Shown piece after piece: positions 24,634-32,784 of a stretch of DNA of 32,784 nucleotides. Position numbers and translations under genes: made by a program. The first letter of the stretch is position 1. Each line of letters begins with the position of its first letter. The DNA comes from Gammaproteobacteria bacterium (GTDB lineage Bacteria > Pseudomonadota > Gammaproteobacteria > Granulosicoccales > Granulosicoccaceae): positions 1-32,784 of the forward strand of contig JAHQVR010000288.1 in NCBI GenBank assembly GCA_019634245.1, read 5' to 3'. Below the pieces are notes generated by a model that saw nothing but the letters and a program-made list of their open reading frames with translations, did no database searches and was not told the DNA's origin.

Positions 24634-25383
24634 CTACATGCGCCAGGCTCGATACAATAAATTAAAACCAGCGAACAAAAAGAAAATCAATACATAGCGC
24701 TCAAATTGCTTGGCATTTATTCGACGCCGCAGCCGCTCTCCGACGGTAAACCCTATGAGCGACACGGGCAGCAATAACAGTGATAACTTGGCTATCTCAG
24801 TATTGAGCAATCCGTTATACAAATACCCGATCAATAAAAATATACTGCCGGCAAACAGAAACATTCCTGTCACACCGACAAACTCTTCCCTAGGCAGGCG
24901 TTTGGCACTGAGATACATCAGCATGGGAGGTGACCAAAGGCCAGCAATCCCACCGATAACGCCGCTAAAAAAACCAGCCACGATTTGGGCCATAAGATCC
25001 CAACGCTCAGGTAGTGCTGGTACGCGTTTCCACAAACTCATAACGGCGTATCCAGCTACCACAACTCCCAACACAAATGTCACGCCTCGTACTGACACAT
25101 TGACTGCGAATAAACCCGTCAACAAGATGACCACCGACAAACTAAGCGCATAGGGCCAATAGTATTTCCAGGTATGGATAAGCATTGCTTGTCGGTAGAT
25201 CTGCCAGGCATTTAAAACAACCATGGGTATGATGACTACGGCCACTGCAGTTCGAGCATCCACCAACATGGCCATTAGGCTCACCGCTGTAGTAGGCAGC
25301 CCCAATCCCAAGGTCCCTTTGACGACCCCAGCGAGCAGATAAACAAATACGGCTACCAGTAACAGTTCAGCCAGCACTGTCAA
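24634..25383 (-). CDS. TSUP/TauE-SafE family permease
   Basis: This inner-membrane protein has about eight transmembrane helices in 249 residues, of the TauE/SafE (TSUP) family that moves sulfite, sulfonates or other organic anions. Family signs are the two repeated helical blocks beginning LLAGVVKGTLGLGLPTTAVS and GFFSGVIGGIAGLWSPPMLM. The substrate is not known. The start may be TTG at 25383 or GTG at 25377. Both lie inside the last bases of uup, so translation is coupled to that gene. Confidence 0.87.
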   Translation of the reverse strand: MTVLAELLLVAVFVYLLAGVVKGTLGLGLPTTAVSLMAMLVDARTAVAVVIIPMVVLNAWQIYRQAMLIHTWKYYWPYALSLSVVILLTGLFAVNVSVRGVTFVLGVVVAGYAVMSLWKRVPALPERWDLMAQIVAGFFSGVIGGIAGLWSPPMLMYLSAKRLPREEFVGVTGMFLFAGSIFLLIGYLYNGLLNTEIAKLSLLLLPVSLIGFTVGERLRRRINAKQFERYVLIFFLFAGFNLLYRAWRM

Positions 25384-27295
25384 CGCCTGATGAACTCACC
25401 AGTAAATCCAATTCAGCCCACCGCTCATAGGCGGTGTCCAATGCCAATTGAGTAGTGGACAATTCGTTCAGTGTTGGCTCCGTTGCTTGTCCTGAGGTAT
25501 AGAATTCTGGTGCACTCACTTGTTGCTCCAGCGCTGTGATTTTCGATTCCAGTGCCTCAATGTGGTTGGGCAACTGATCATATTCTCGCTGATCCTTGTA
25601 ACTCAGCTTTACCTTTTTCTTGCTTACAACGCCTTTCTCTGCGATGGTGGATGGTGCTGAAACTTTTTTCTCGACAGGGGTGTTGCTTGCTCGCCGGAAT
25701 GGATTTTTTTGGCGGAAATGGTGCCAATCAGAATACCCCCCAATATGTTCGTGAATAACACCGGGTGCTTCGAACACCAGCGTGGAAGTCACTACATTGT
25801 CAATAAAGTCTCTGTCATGACTTATCAACAAGACAGTACCCACATACTCTGCAAGCACCATCTCTAGCAATTCTAGAGTCTCAATATCCAGATCGTTGGT
25901 TGGCTCATCAAGAACCAGAACATTCGATGGCTTTAAAAATAACGTTGCGAGTAATAGACGATTGGTTTCACCACCAGACAGTGCCGTTATAGGTGCTCTG
26001 GAACGCTCTGGGGTAAATAGAAAATCTTGCATGTAACTGATGATATGTTTCTCTTTTCCATTCACCAAAACCATATCTTTACCGCCGCTGACATTGTCCA
26101 TGGCCGAACGGTCTTTTCGCAAAGCCGTGCGTAGCTGATCAAAATAGGCGATCTGAATATTGGTACCCAACTGCACCTGACCAGTATCAGGCTCAAGCTC
26201 TCCCAACAGCAAACGCACCAAAGTGGTCTTGCCCACGCCGTTTGGTCCAACGATACCAATTCTGTCCTGACGCATTATGGCGCAATCAAAATTTTGCACG
26301 ATCACATTGTCACCAAACGCATAACCGAGCTCACTCACCTCCACAACGCGTTTACCAGAACGGTCAGCTTGACTCACTTCAAATTTAACTTGTTTGGTAG
26401 GGTCCACCCTGGCTGCACGTTCGTTTCGAAGCTGTTTCAGCGCCCGGACTCTACCCTCATTGCGAGTTCGTCTTGCCTTAATTCCCTGTCTAATCCATTT
26501 CTCTTCTTGCGCTAACTTTTTGTCGAACAAGGCATTGTGACGCTCTTCCACCTCCAATTGCTCCGCCTTGCCTTGCAGATACTTGGCGTAGTCACCCGGC
26601 CAATGCGTTAGTTGACCGCGATCAATTTCCAGTATATCGGTCGCCAGTTTTTTTAGGAAAGAGCGGTCGTGGGTTATGAACAGCACAGCGCAATTGGCGG
26701 ATATTAAGAAGGCTTCTAACCATTGGATGGAGGGTATATCCAAGTGATTGGTAGGTTCATCCAGCAGCAATATATCGGGATTCTGTAGCAATGCCTGTGC
26801 AAGCAAAACTCGACGCTTCAACCCCCCAGACAGGGCTTCGAACTGGTCATCAGCCACCAATTCAACCTTGGACAAAACTTCTGACACGCGCTGTTCAAAC
26901 CGCCAACCATCGTTAGCATCGAGAACGCTTTGAGCCTCTGCCATATCAGCTGCAGTATCTTCTCCAACTGCCAATCCAGCTGTTGCGTTGTGGTACTTAA
27001 CAAGCGCTGCTCCAACTACCGGTAGTCCTCCAGCAACGACCGAATAGACCGTGCCTTGAATATCATCCGGAACCGACTGTTGAAGGTAAGCTACCCGCAA
27101 TGAGGGTTGATGAACCAGCTCACCGGAATCAGCCGTTACTTGGCCAGCGATAATTTTCATCAAGGTGGACTTGCCGGCACCATTGCGACCTACCAATGCA
27201 ATACGTTGCCTAGCCTCTATGGTAAAACATATATCAATGAGCAAATCCTGACTGCCAATACTCATTGACACATTTTTAATATTTAGCAGGGACAT
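25367..27295 (-). CDS. uup: ABC-F ATPase Uup
   Basis: This is a soluble ABC-F protein with two ATPase domains that acts on ribosomes and also affects DNA transposon excision precision in E. coli. Walker A motifs are GRNGAGKST (about residue 36) and GPNGVGKTT (about 350). Signatures are LSGGLKRRVLLAQAL and LSGGETNRLLLATLF, with LLDEPTNHLD and VLDEPTNDLD Walker B segments. A C-terminal coiled coil (about 565-640, IEALESKITALEQQVS) marks Uup among ABC-F proteins. The length of 642 residues is typical. It is the first gene of a minus-strand run with the TSUP, RluA and DUF2177 genes. Its promoter must lie in the 57-bp gap shared with argE. Confidence 0.92.
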   Translation of the reverse strand: MSLLNIKNVSMSIGSQDLLIDICFTIEARQRIALVGRNGAGKSTLMKIIAGQVTADSGELVHQPSLRVAYLQQSVPDDIQGTVYSVVAGGLPVVGAALVKYHNATAGLAVGEDTAADMAEAQSVLDANDGWRFEQRVSEVLSKVELVADDQFEALSGGLKRRVLLAQALLQNPDILLLDEPTNHLDIPSIQWLEAFLISANCAVLFITHDRSFLKKLATDILEIDRGQLTHWPGDYAKYLQGKAEQLEVEERHNALFDKKLAQEEKWIRQGIKARRTRNEGRVRALKQLRNERAARVDPTKQVKFEVSQADRSGKRVVEVSELGYAFGDNVIVQNFDCAIMRQDRIGIVGPNGVGKTTLVRLLLGELEPDTGQVQLGTNIQIAYFDQLRTALRKDRSAMDNVSGGKDMVLVNGKEKHIISYMQDFLFTPERSRAPITALSGGETNRLLLATLFLKPSNVLVLDEPTNDLDIETLELLEMVLAEYVGTVLLISHDRDFIDNVVTSTLVFEAPGVIHEHIGGYSDWHHFRQKNPFRRASNTPVEKKVSAPSTIAEKGVVSKKKVKLSYKDQREYDQLPNHIEALESKITALEQQVSAPEFYTSGQATEPTLNELSTTQLALDTAYERWAELDLLVSSSGVDSAG

Positions 27296-27352
27296 GAATG
27301 CAGGCTGAGCTCTGAGCGAAATTGTCTTAAGGCGGTGGTATTATGCCCGTCG

Positions 27353-28525
27353 ATGAGTACACAAACCACACTTGATCTGCTCAAAACCCTAATTGGCTTT
27401 GATACTACGAGTAGAAATTCGAATATCGAGCTAATTCGCTTTATCCAAGCTCTTCTGGCGGAGCATGGCATCGAGTCAATGCTATTACCCGATGCCACTG
27501 GTCACAAAGCAAACCTGCTAGCCACCATCGGTCCTACTGACAAACCCGGTGTGATGCTTTCGGGCCATACGGATGTGGTGCCAGTAGATGGTCAAGATTG
27601 GACGAAACCCGCCTTTTCGATGACTGTCGAAAACAATCGTGCCTACGGTCGTGGCACAGCGGATATGAAAGGCTTTGTTGCGTCAGCTCTCTACATTGCC
27701 ATACAAGCATCGAAGGAAACTTTGGAAACACCGCTTCATCTAGCATTTTCCTTTGATGAAGAAGTTGGTTGTCTCGGTGTTCATTCACTGTTAGAGCAGT
27801 TGCGGTCAGCGTCAGTCACACCTCTGATGTGCATCGTCGGCGAGCCCACTGGTTTAAAGATAGCTAATGGTCACAAGGGTAAAGTCGCACTCACCGCCAA
27901 ATGCGTGGGTAGTGCTGGACACTCCGCGCTAGCGCCACAGTCGTTAAATGCGATTCACCTTGCCTGCGATTTCATTCAGATGCTTCGAAAACAACAGGAA
28001 ATCATTCGACAAACTCACGCTCAAGACTGCGACTACAGTGTGCCCTACACAACGGTACATGTCGGCAAGATTAGTGGAGGTATAGCCTTAAACATTGTTC
28101 CTGAGCACTGTACACTGGAATTTGAAATCCGCAATATTGCACAAGATAGCGTGCAACATTGTCTAGATGAAATCTCTGCCCAGGCAGACCTTTTAGTCCA
28201 GGAACATCGCCAGACTCACCCAGAGGCTGAGATACAGATCTCACAAAACTTCGCGTACCCCGGCCTACTCACTCCGGCTCACGCACCGGTAGTGGAATTT
28301 GTTAAGTCACTAACACGGCAAAATGACACCATTAAAGTAGCGTTTGGCACCGAAGCCGGCCTATTTGACGAGCAAGTGGGCATACCCAGTGTGGTTTGCG
28401 GCCCAGGGTCAATGGCCCAGGGACACAAAGCCGATGAATATATTGAGATTGAACAACTCAATCAATGTGATGCCATGATGCAAAAGCTGTTACAACACCT
28501 AGTCGATGGCATTACACTGAACTAA
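27353..28525 (+). CDS. argE: acetylornithine deacetylase
   Basis: This M20-family zinc enzyme removes acetyl from N-acetylornithine in arginine biosynthesis. Metal-binding and catalytic blocks are GHTDVVPVDGQDW, RGTADMKGFVAS, FDEEVGCLG and VGEPTGLKIANGHKGK. The terminal GPGSMAQGHKADEYIE is typical of ArgE. The ATG at 27353 gives 390 residues and the usual start MSTQTTLDLLKTLIGFDTTS. A GTG at 27335 is in frame but less likely. ArgE-like enzymes can act on other acyl amino acids, and no other arginine gene is near. Divergent from uup. Confidence 0.87.
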   Translation: MSTQTTLDLLKTLIGFDTTSRNSNIELIRFIQALLAEHGIESMLLPDATGHKANLLATIGPTDKPGVMLSGHTDVVPVDGQDWTKPAFSMTVENNRAYGRGTADMKGFVASALYIAIQASKETLETPLHLAFSFDEEVGCLGVHSLLEQLRSASVTPLMCIVGEPTGLKIANGHKGKVALTAKCVGSAGHSALAPQSLNAIHLACDFIQMLRKQQEIIRQTHAQDCDYSVPYTTVHVGKISGGIALNIVPEHCTLEFEIRNIAQDSVQHCLDEISAQADLLVQEHRQTHPEAEIQISQNFAYPGLLTPAHAPVVEFVKSLTRQNDTIKVAFGTEAGLFDEQVGIPSVVCGPGSMAQGHKADEYIEIEQLNQCDAMMQKLLQHLVDGITLN

Positions 28526-28576
28526 TCAATCATTAACTTCACAGTACAACACAGCTCACCAAAAGCGGGACTAGCT

Positions 28577-30049
28577 CTACGTGTAGGCAGCACGCGGTTC
28601 GAGATTCACCCATACCCCACCTTTCGGCTTTGTGGATACTCCTGCCTGAACATCTAACGCATTATCGACCGCAGAGAATCTAAACATTTTTACAAATGCC
28701 CCCACTGCTAGCGCCACCTCTAATCTTCCCAATGACACGCCAGGGCAAGTACGAGGCCCAAAACCGAATCCGAAATGAAGTATCTCTTTAGCCGTATACT
28801 GTTTGTTTGCCAACGTTTGCCAACGATCTGGAGCAAAGTGATCCGCAGGATAACCGGTGATGGCTTCACCCCAAAAATCTTCACAACGATTTGCGTGCCA
28901 AACATCGAGCAACACATGGGTCGCTTTTGGAATAAAGAGCCGTCTGTTGTCTGACGTATCAATCCAGGTGTCCACCGTTGATTTTCTTGGTAAAAAATAT
29001 AAAGAGGGTGTGAGCCGCAGCGTCTCTTCCATAGCCGCGTGTAAAAGAGGTGCTTGTTTTAGGCTATCTGGTTCGTAAACATCAATGTCTTTGACTTCTT
29101 GATAAATCTTTTCCTGCCATATTGTGGATCGTGCCAGATGAGACAACGTCCAACTGGTAAATGATGAAGTGGCTTCCATCGCACCGGCAAGAAACACGCG
29201 AATATTACTGCGCAACAGATCGTCTGACACATCTGATTTAAAGCGTTTCCACAAGCCTTTGCCTTCTGCACGACCAGAAAGCGCAATGTTAGTGAGTTCT
29301 TCAAATTCTATCTGAGCTTGTTCTAGATCAGAGTCAACTGGCTTAAACCATTTAATGGGCTTAAGCCAATGGGCCGATATGGTGTCGTCAACCATATGAT
29401 CTATGAGCCGTCTTAAACTGGGTACGTATTTGTCCCACAGCTCATCTTCACTGACGCTACCACCAAAAAAATTATTAACCAGCATCTCGAGCATGATGAC
29501 ATTTATTTCAGGCTCCAAATCGACTTTAGTCACAGAGCTTCCCGAATCCGCTTGGATTCCTTGCAGTCGGTGTAAACGGCGCATAGCCGTATGGCGAAAC
29601 GTAGATTCGAAATCGCTCAGGGTTTCTGGATTAAACAGATTAGCTCGACCGAAGGAAGGTGATGCGAGTTTCTTCTGCGCGCGCCAGAGAGGGCCATTGG
29701 CATACAACAAGGAGTCAGCGCCCGTTGCTCTGGCTATGCCATCTGTGGGCAGAGTGTCGCGATCAAATTGACCGGGTTTGTCGCCCGTGGCTAACAAGAT
29801 AGGTTTAATGACGGATGGATCGCGGCTCACTAAAACCGCTGGAAAACCTGGAATTTTCAGATAGCGATTATGTCTCTCTGATTTCGCTAGATGATCTGTC
29901 GCATGAAAGTATGTATCTAAAATTCGTATCGGTTCTTTGTAATTCCATAAGTGCGGGAAAGGTAAGCTAGGCCTTGACCAGCTAAACAGCGGTACCCGCG
30001 ATGGTAGGCAATCTCCACCGAAAGGGTTACTCATCCACATCGCAGCCAC
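28577..30049 (-). CDS. cytochrome P450
   Basis: This haem monooxygenase has about 490 residues and no membrane anchor. The haem-ligand region is FGFGPRTCPG with Cys435. The EETLRL (ExxR) and FAPDRW motifs and the haem-proximal GVSLGRLEVALAVG helix are present. The I-helix reads AGAMEATSSF: Glu292 is followed by Ala293, where most P450s have the oxygen-activating Thr, with Thr294 next. The substrate is unknown, and no ferredoxin or ferredoxin reductase gene is adjacent, so electron partners are elsewhere. The start may be GTG 30049, ATG 30040 or ATG 30034. Convergent with argE and standing alone. Confidence 0.9.
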   Translation of the reverse strand: MAAMWMSNPFGGDCLPSRVPLFSWSRPSLPFPHLWNYKEPIRILDTYFHATDHLAKSERHNRYLKIPGFPAVLVSRDPSVIKPILLATGDKPGQFDRDTLPTDGIARATGADSLLYANGPLWRAQKKLASPSFGRANLFNPETLSDFESTFRHTAMRRLHRLQGIQADSGSSVTKVDLEPEINVIMLEMLVNNFFGGSVSEDELWDKYVPSLRRLIDHMVDDTISAHWLKPIKWFKPVDSDLEQAQIEFEELTNIALSGRAEGKGLWKRFKSDVSDDLLRSNIRVFLAGAMEATSSFTSWTLSHLARSTIWQEKIYQEVKDIDVYEPDSLKQAPLLHAAMEETLRLTPSLYFLPRKSTVDTWIDTSDNRRLFIPKATHVLLDVWHANRCEDFWGEAITGYPADHFAPDRWQTLANKQYTAKEILHFGFGFGPRTCPGVSLGRLEVALAVGAFVKMFRFSAVDNALDVQAGVSTKPKGGVWVNLEPRAAYT

Positions 30050-30223
30050 CCCAGGACCAACATCCTATATCGGTTGCGCGGGACCAGATATTGACTACAC
30101 CTATCTTGCACCCACAAACTCCTAGTGGTTTGCCAAGCGATAGAGCGCCCGATACTGGTAGTAAAGCAATTCAACAAACCCTCAAGCACAGCCACAGCGA
30201 ACGCGCACTGACTTCAGCACTCA

Positions 30224-32134
30224 CTAACCTTTCCCACGCCATGGTATGGTTTTAGCGATAACCCATCTCATAATCATGTCAAACAACAACCCCAACAGAC
30301 CAAGGATAATGATCGTCGTCCAAATGATTTCATAGTCACTTTGTTTTCGAGCCACGTTCTCTACAAAACCTATTCCGGTAGTACCGGCTAGCATTTCAGC
30401 GGCAACCAGAGTACCCCAACACACACCTATTGCTATGCGTATTCCTGTGAGTATTTCTGGCAATGAATTAGGCAGGATGACTTCACGCAATATCTGACGA
30501 TTACTGGCCCCAAGAGAATGCGCTGCGTGTATTTTCGACAACTGTGTACCAGTGGCTCCAGTTCTGGCCGATATAACCATAATCGCGAATGCAACCATAA
30601 ATAACAAAAATATCTTGCCGTCATCCTGAATACCAAAAATGGTTAATATCAACGGTGCCCAGGCCAACGGTGGCACCGGTCGATAGAGCTCTATCAGAGG
30701 GTCAAAAAACCCTTTGGCAAAACGTGATAGCCCCATAAATAGCCCTAGCGGCACACCAAGAATAATACCCAGGAACAACCCTGCTACCACACGTAATATT
30801 GAATCCCATATGTGCCCCATCGGAACTGGCACCTCTAAGGAATCGTAGTTTCCAGTGGCAAAGTTTAGAACTTTAGTTTTCAAATTTTTGCTGATAGTGC
30901 CGTCTTCGTTATGTCTTGGGTACTCACCCGGTACGAGATCGGCCACCCAGTCAGGAATGAAAAACGCTAGCATCTCGCCTAAAGGTTTCATTTCGTACCA
31001 CAGCAGCGGCACACCTTTGTAACCTACATCAGGGTCAGAGATACGAACCAAGGTTCGCAACGTGTCCGAAGGCTTAGGTAACCAACGACCGGAACCCTGC
31101 TCTGTACAGGCGGTACTACCTGCGACGATAGTTCCACCAGGCATGGCTAGAGAATCGATAAGTCTTAAACTTCCCTGCTCAGCACGCTTGGTTTGCTCAA
31201 ACTCGATCATTGCTTTTTCGATGGGATCAAGTGCGCTCGGTGGAAACACCGCACCATCATCGATCCGTTTAAACATTCTATCAAGCTGCTTGACGTGATA
31301 GTCGTGCTCCTCAACTAACTCAGCGTCTAGCTGATCCGACAGTGCCTTTAAATCTTTAATCGCAGCATCGATGTTCTCCACACGCGAATTAAAATCGACA
31401 CTTTCATTTTTGATTTGGCTAAAGTCTTTCGCAACCGCATTCAAGGCAACGGCCACTGAATCGAATTTTCTACCCAACGCGGTTTCAGGCAACGTGGGAA
31501 GTTCGGTGTTGCTTGTCCCCCAACCGGGCTGTGCGCTCGCTTTCTCAACAGCCACCGCATCGGGCTCCCCTGGATAGCCATCGATGGTCAGATTGGTCGC
31601 CTCTGCATTTATCCGTTGCGCGATATCGTCGATGCGAGCAGCGATCTTTGGATCGAGGCTGCTACCTGCACTTAAGTTTCCCAGCAATTGTTGGAGTTGG
31701 TTGGCAACACCCAACATGGCGCTTTTGTTGGATTCTGTTAAACCACTGCTCTCTAAGTCTCTTATTATTCTGTTGAGTTGTCGTGTATCACGCTCAATCA
31801 ACGAAGTACTGCGCAACAGACGATTTTCAATAGGAAATGCAGCGCGTATCGGATTTAGGGCGGTATTGACTTTCGCCACCTGACAAAGCTCATTACCAGC
31901 GGTCGGGAAAAACGACCTTGCTGCGTCCCAGGAGAAAACCAGCCACATCAATAACACACTGGCGACACCCATAAATACCCAGTGGTAACCGCCTAACGCC
32001 TTCTCTGGATTGCCAAAAACCGCATCGGTTCGTTCCGTGCGTATTATGCGGCGTCCGTGTCGAACGGCCCAGATGATGCCAATGAGCAACGCTATGCATA
32101 TAAAACCAACCACTACTCCACGCATGCTAGACAT
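30224..32134 (-). CDS. ABC transporter permease with large periplasmic insert
   Basis: This is the inner-membrane permease of a taurine/nitrate/sulfonate-type importer (TauC/SsuC/NrtB family). The last 200 or so residues form the normal transport domain, with RVVAGLFLGIILGVPLGLFM, VPPLAWAPLILTIFGIQDDG and the ATPase-contact EAA loop SLGASNRQILREVILPNSLP. Ahead of it lies a region not found in ordinary permeases of this family. It consists of two helices (about residues 7-26 and 49-69) and about 350 residues of mostly helical, coiled-coil-like periplasmic sequence. Total 636 residues against about 260-300 for typical permeases. The ATG overlaps the ATPase stop by 1 nt (TGATG). Substrate unknown. 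Confidence 0.85.
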   Translation of the reverse strand: MSSMRGVVVGFICIALLIGIIWAVRHGRRIIRTERTDAVFGNPEKALGGYHWVFMGVASVLLMWLVFSWDAARSFFPTAGNELCQVAKVNTALNPIRAAFPIENRLLRSTSLIERDTRQLNRIIRDLESSGLTESNKSAMLGVANQLQQLLGNLSAGSSLDPKIAARIDDIAQRINAEATNLTIDGYPGEPDAVAVEKASAQPGWGTSNTELPTLPETALGRKFDSVAVALNAVAKDFSQIKNESVDFNSRVENIDAAIKDLKALSDQLDAELVEEHDYHVKQLDRMFKRIDDGAVFPPSALDPIEKAMIEFEQTKRAEQGSLRLIDSLAMPGGTIVAGSTACTEQGSGRWLPKPSDTLRTLVRISDPDVGYKGVPLLWYEMKPLGEMLAFFIPDWVADLVPGEYPRHNEDGTISKNLKTKVLNFATGNYDSLEVPVPMGHIWDSILRVVAGLFLGIILGVPLGLFMGLSRFAKGFFDPLIELYRPVPPLAWAPLILTIFGIQDDGKIFLLFMVAFAIMVISARTGATGTQLSKIHAAHSLGASNRQILREVILPNSLPEILTGIRIAIGVCWGTLVAAEMLAGTTGIGFVENVARKQSDYEIIWTTIIILGLLGLLFDMIMRWVIAKTIPWRGKG

Positions 32135-32784
32135 CAGGCTGTTTTTCCCATGATCTCTTCTTCCATATTCCAGATCATCGACAAAATCTCTTCACGGTTT
32201 TGGACAAACTCAGGATGATTCTTAATTTCTCTTGGATCTTGTGTTAACCCCCACTCAGCAAAGGGCAAATGATATTCCTTATGCAAACGCCCCGGACGAG
32301 GTGCCATTACAAACAGGCGCTCGCCCAATAGCAAAGCCTCTTCAACCGAGTGGGTGATGATCATGATGGTTTTGCCAGTCTCTTTCCAAATCTTCAAAAC
32401 CAACGATTGCATTTTTTCCCGTGTTAACGCATCCAATGCACCTAGTGGTTCATCCATTAGGATAATATCTGGATCGTTTATAAGACAACGCGCCAGGGCT
32501 ATACGCTGCTGCATACCGCCAGAGAGTTGATAGGTGGGTGTATTGCCAAATCCTTGTAGACCGACAATGTCTAGCCATTCCTCCACCTTCTGCGCTGTCT
32601 CCTTCTTGTCGGCTTTTTTCATACGTAAGCCAAAATTGACATTTTCAGACACTGTTAACCATTCAAACAGAGCACCTTGTTGAAACACCATGCCACGATT
32701 CACGCCCGGCCCATCAATCTCCTCGCCACCTAATGCTATTTCCCCACCGGTGGGTCGAATAAAACCGGCAATAATATTTGCCAA
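32134..32784 (-). CDS. ABC transporter ATPase (TauB/SsuB/NrtD type), cut by window edge
   Basis: This is the nucleotide-binding subunit of the importer whose permease follows. The visible 216 residues hold the Q-loop FQQGALFEWLTV, signature LSGGMQQRIALAR, Walker B IILMDEPLGALD and the switch His in IITHSVEEAL. The Walker A motif and N-terminus lie beyond the window end. The first visible codon is TTG within the frame, not a real start. The C-terminal extension (HLPFAEWGLTQDP onward) is typical of nitrate/taurine ATPases. The binding-protein gene is probably just outside the window. Confidence 0.9.
   Translation of the reverse strand: MANIIAGFIRPTGGEIALGGEEIDGPGVNRGMVFQQGALFEWLTVSENVNFGLRMKKADKKETAQKVEEWLDIVGLQGFGNTPTYQLSGGMQQRIALARCLINDPDIILMDEPLGALDALTREKMQSLVLKIWKETGKTIMIITHSVEEALLLGERLFVMAPRPGRLHKEYHLPFAEWGLTQDPREIKNHPEFVQNREEILSMIWNMEEEIMGKTA

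Noticed and set aside
30001..30255. An 84-codon plus-strand frame between the P450 and permease genes
   Set aside because: It overlaps the P450 start and permease end, has no family motif and is best explained as chance. The 174-bp gap holds no gene I can support.

Overview
The window looks like a chromosome segment of a Gram-negative bacterium, most likely a marine-type gammaproteobacterium. The reasons are several lipoprotein signal sequences, outer-membrane OmpA-like domains, an RskA-type anti-sigma factor, a heterotetrameric sarcosine oxidase and a soluble NAD-type formate dehydrogenase. The taxonomic guess is an inference from gene content only. No tRNA, rRNA, CRISPR array, insertion sequence or phage gene was seen. 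All gene names come from reading motifs and family resemblance, with no database search.

Layout. (1) 1-2.9 kb, minus strand: an ECF sigma factor and its RskA-like anti-sigma factor, preceded by a DUF4331 protein encoded as two separate exported halves. (2) 3.3-5.0 kb, minus strand: a class I glutamine amidotransferase and a GlxA/GbdR-like AraC-family regulator. (3) 5.0-5.2 kb: a divergent control region with four copies of a GGGTCNGACCC-like palindrome and a 21-bp-spaced direct repeat. (4) 5.2-17.1 kb, plus strand: a one-carbon operon of soxB, soxD, soxA and soxG, then fdsB (fused with the fdsG domain), fdsA, formate-tetrahydrofolate ligase (fhs) and a GFA-family protein. The fhs gene is full length but has one in-frame TAA at codon 319, and a decayed copy of its 3' end follows it. 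(5) 17.1-18.5 kb: a MarR regulator and an alpha/beta hydrolase, divergent around two matched operators. (6) 18.6-23.5 kb, minus strand: an envelope gene run. In transcription order it encodes a DUF4344 protein with a broken HExxH motif, two tandem paralogous OmpA-like lipoproteins, a thioredoxin-fold protein and an orphan amino-acid binding protein. (7) 23.6-30.0 kb: housekeeping genes (DUF2177, RluA-type pseudouridine synthase, TSUP permease, Uup, ArgE) and a cytochrome P450. (8) 30.2-32.8 kb, minus strand: a TauC/SsuC/NrtB-type permease with a very large N-terminal periplasmic insert, and its ATPase, which is cut by the window edge.

How the genes work together. Sarcosine oxidase demethylates sarcosine to glycine and passes the methyl carbon to tetrahydrofolate or releases it as formaldehyde. 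Formate dehydrogenase and FTHFL handle the C1 unit at the formate level. The divergent AraC-type regulator belongs to the group that senses betaine-derived metabolites, so the whole block reads as a methylamine/glycine-betaine C1-oxidation unit. FolD and the earlier betaine demethylases are not in the window.

The least explained parts are the interrupted fhs with its downstream relic, the delta subunit of sarcosine oxidase without zinc cysteines, the palindrome array, the split DUF4331 pair, the tandem OmpA-like lipoprotein cluster and the oversized permease.
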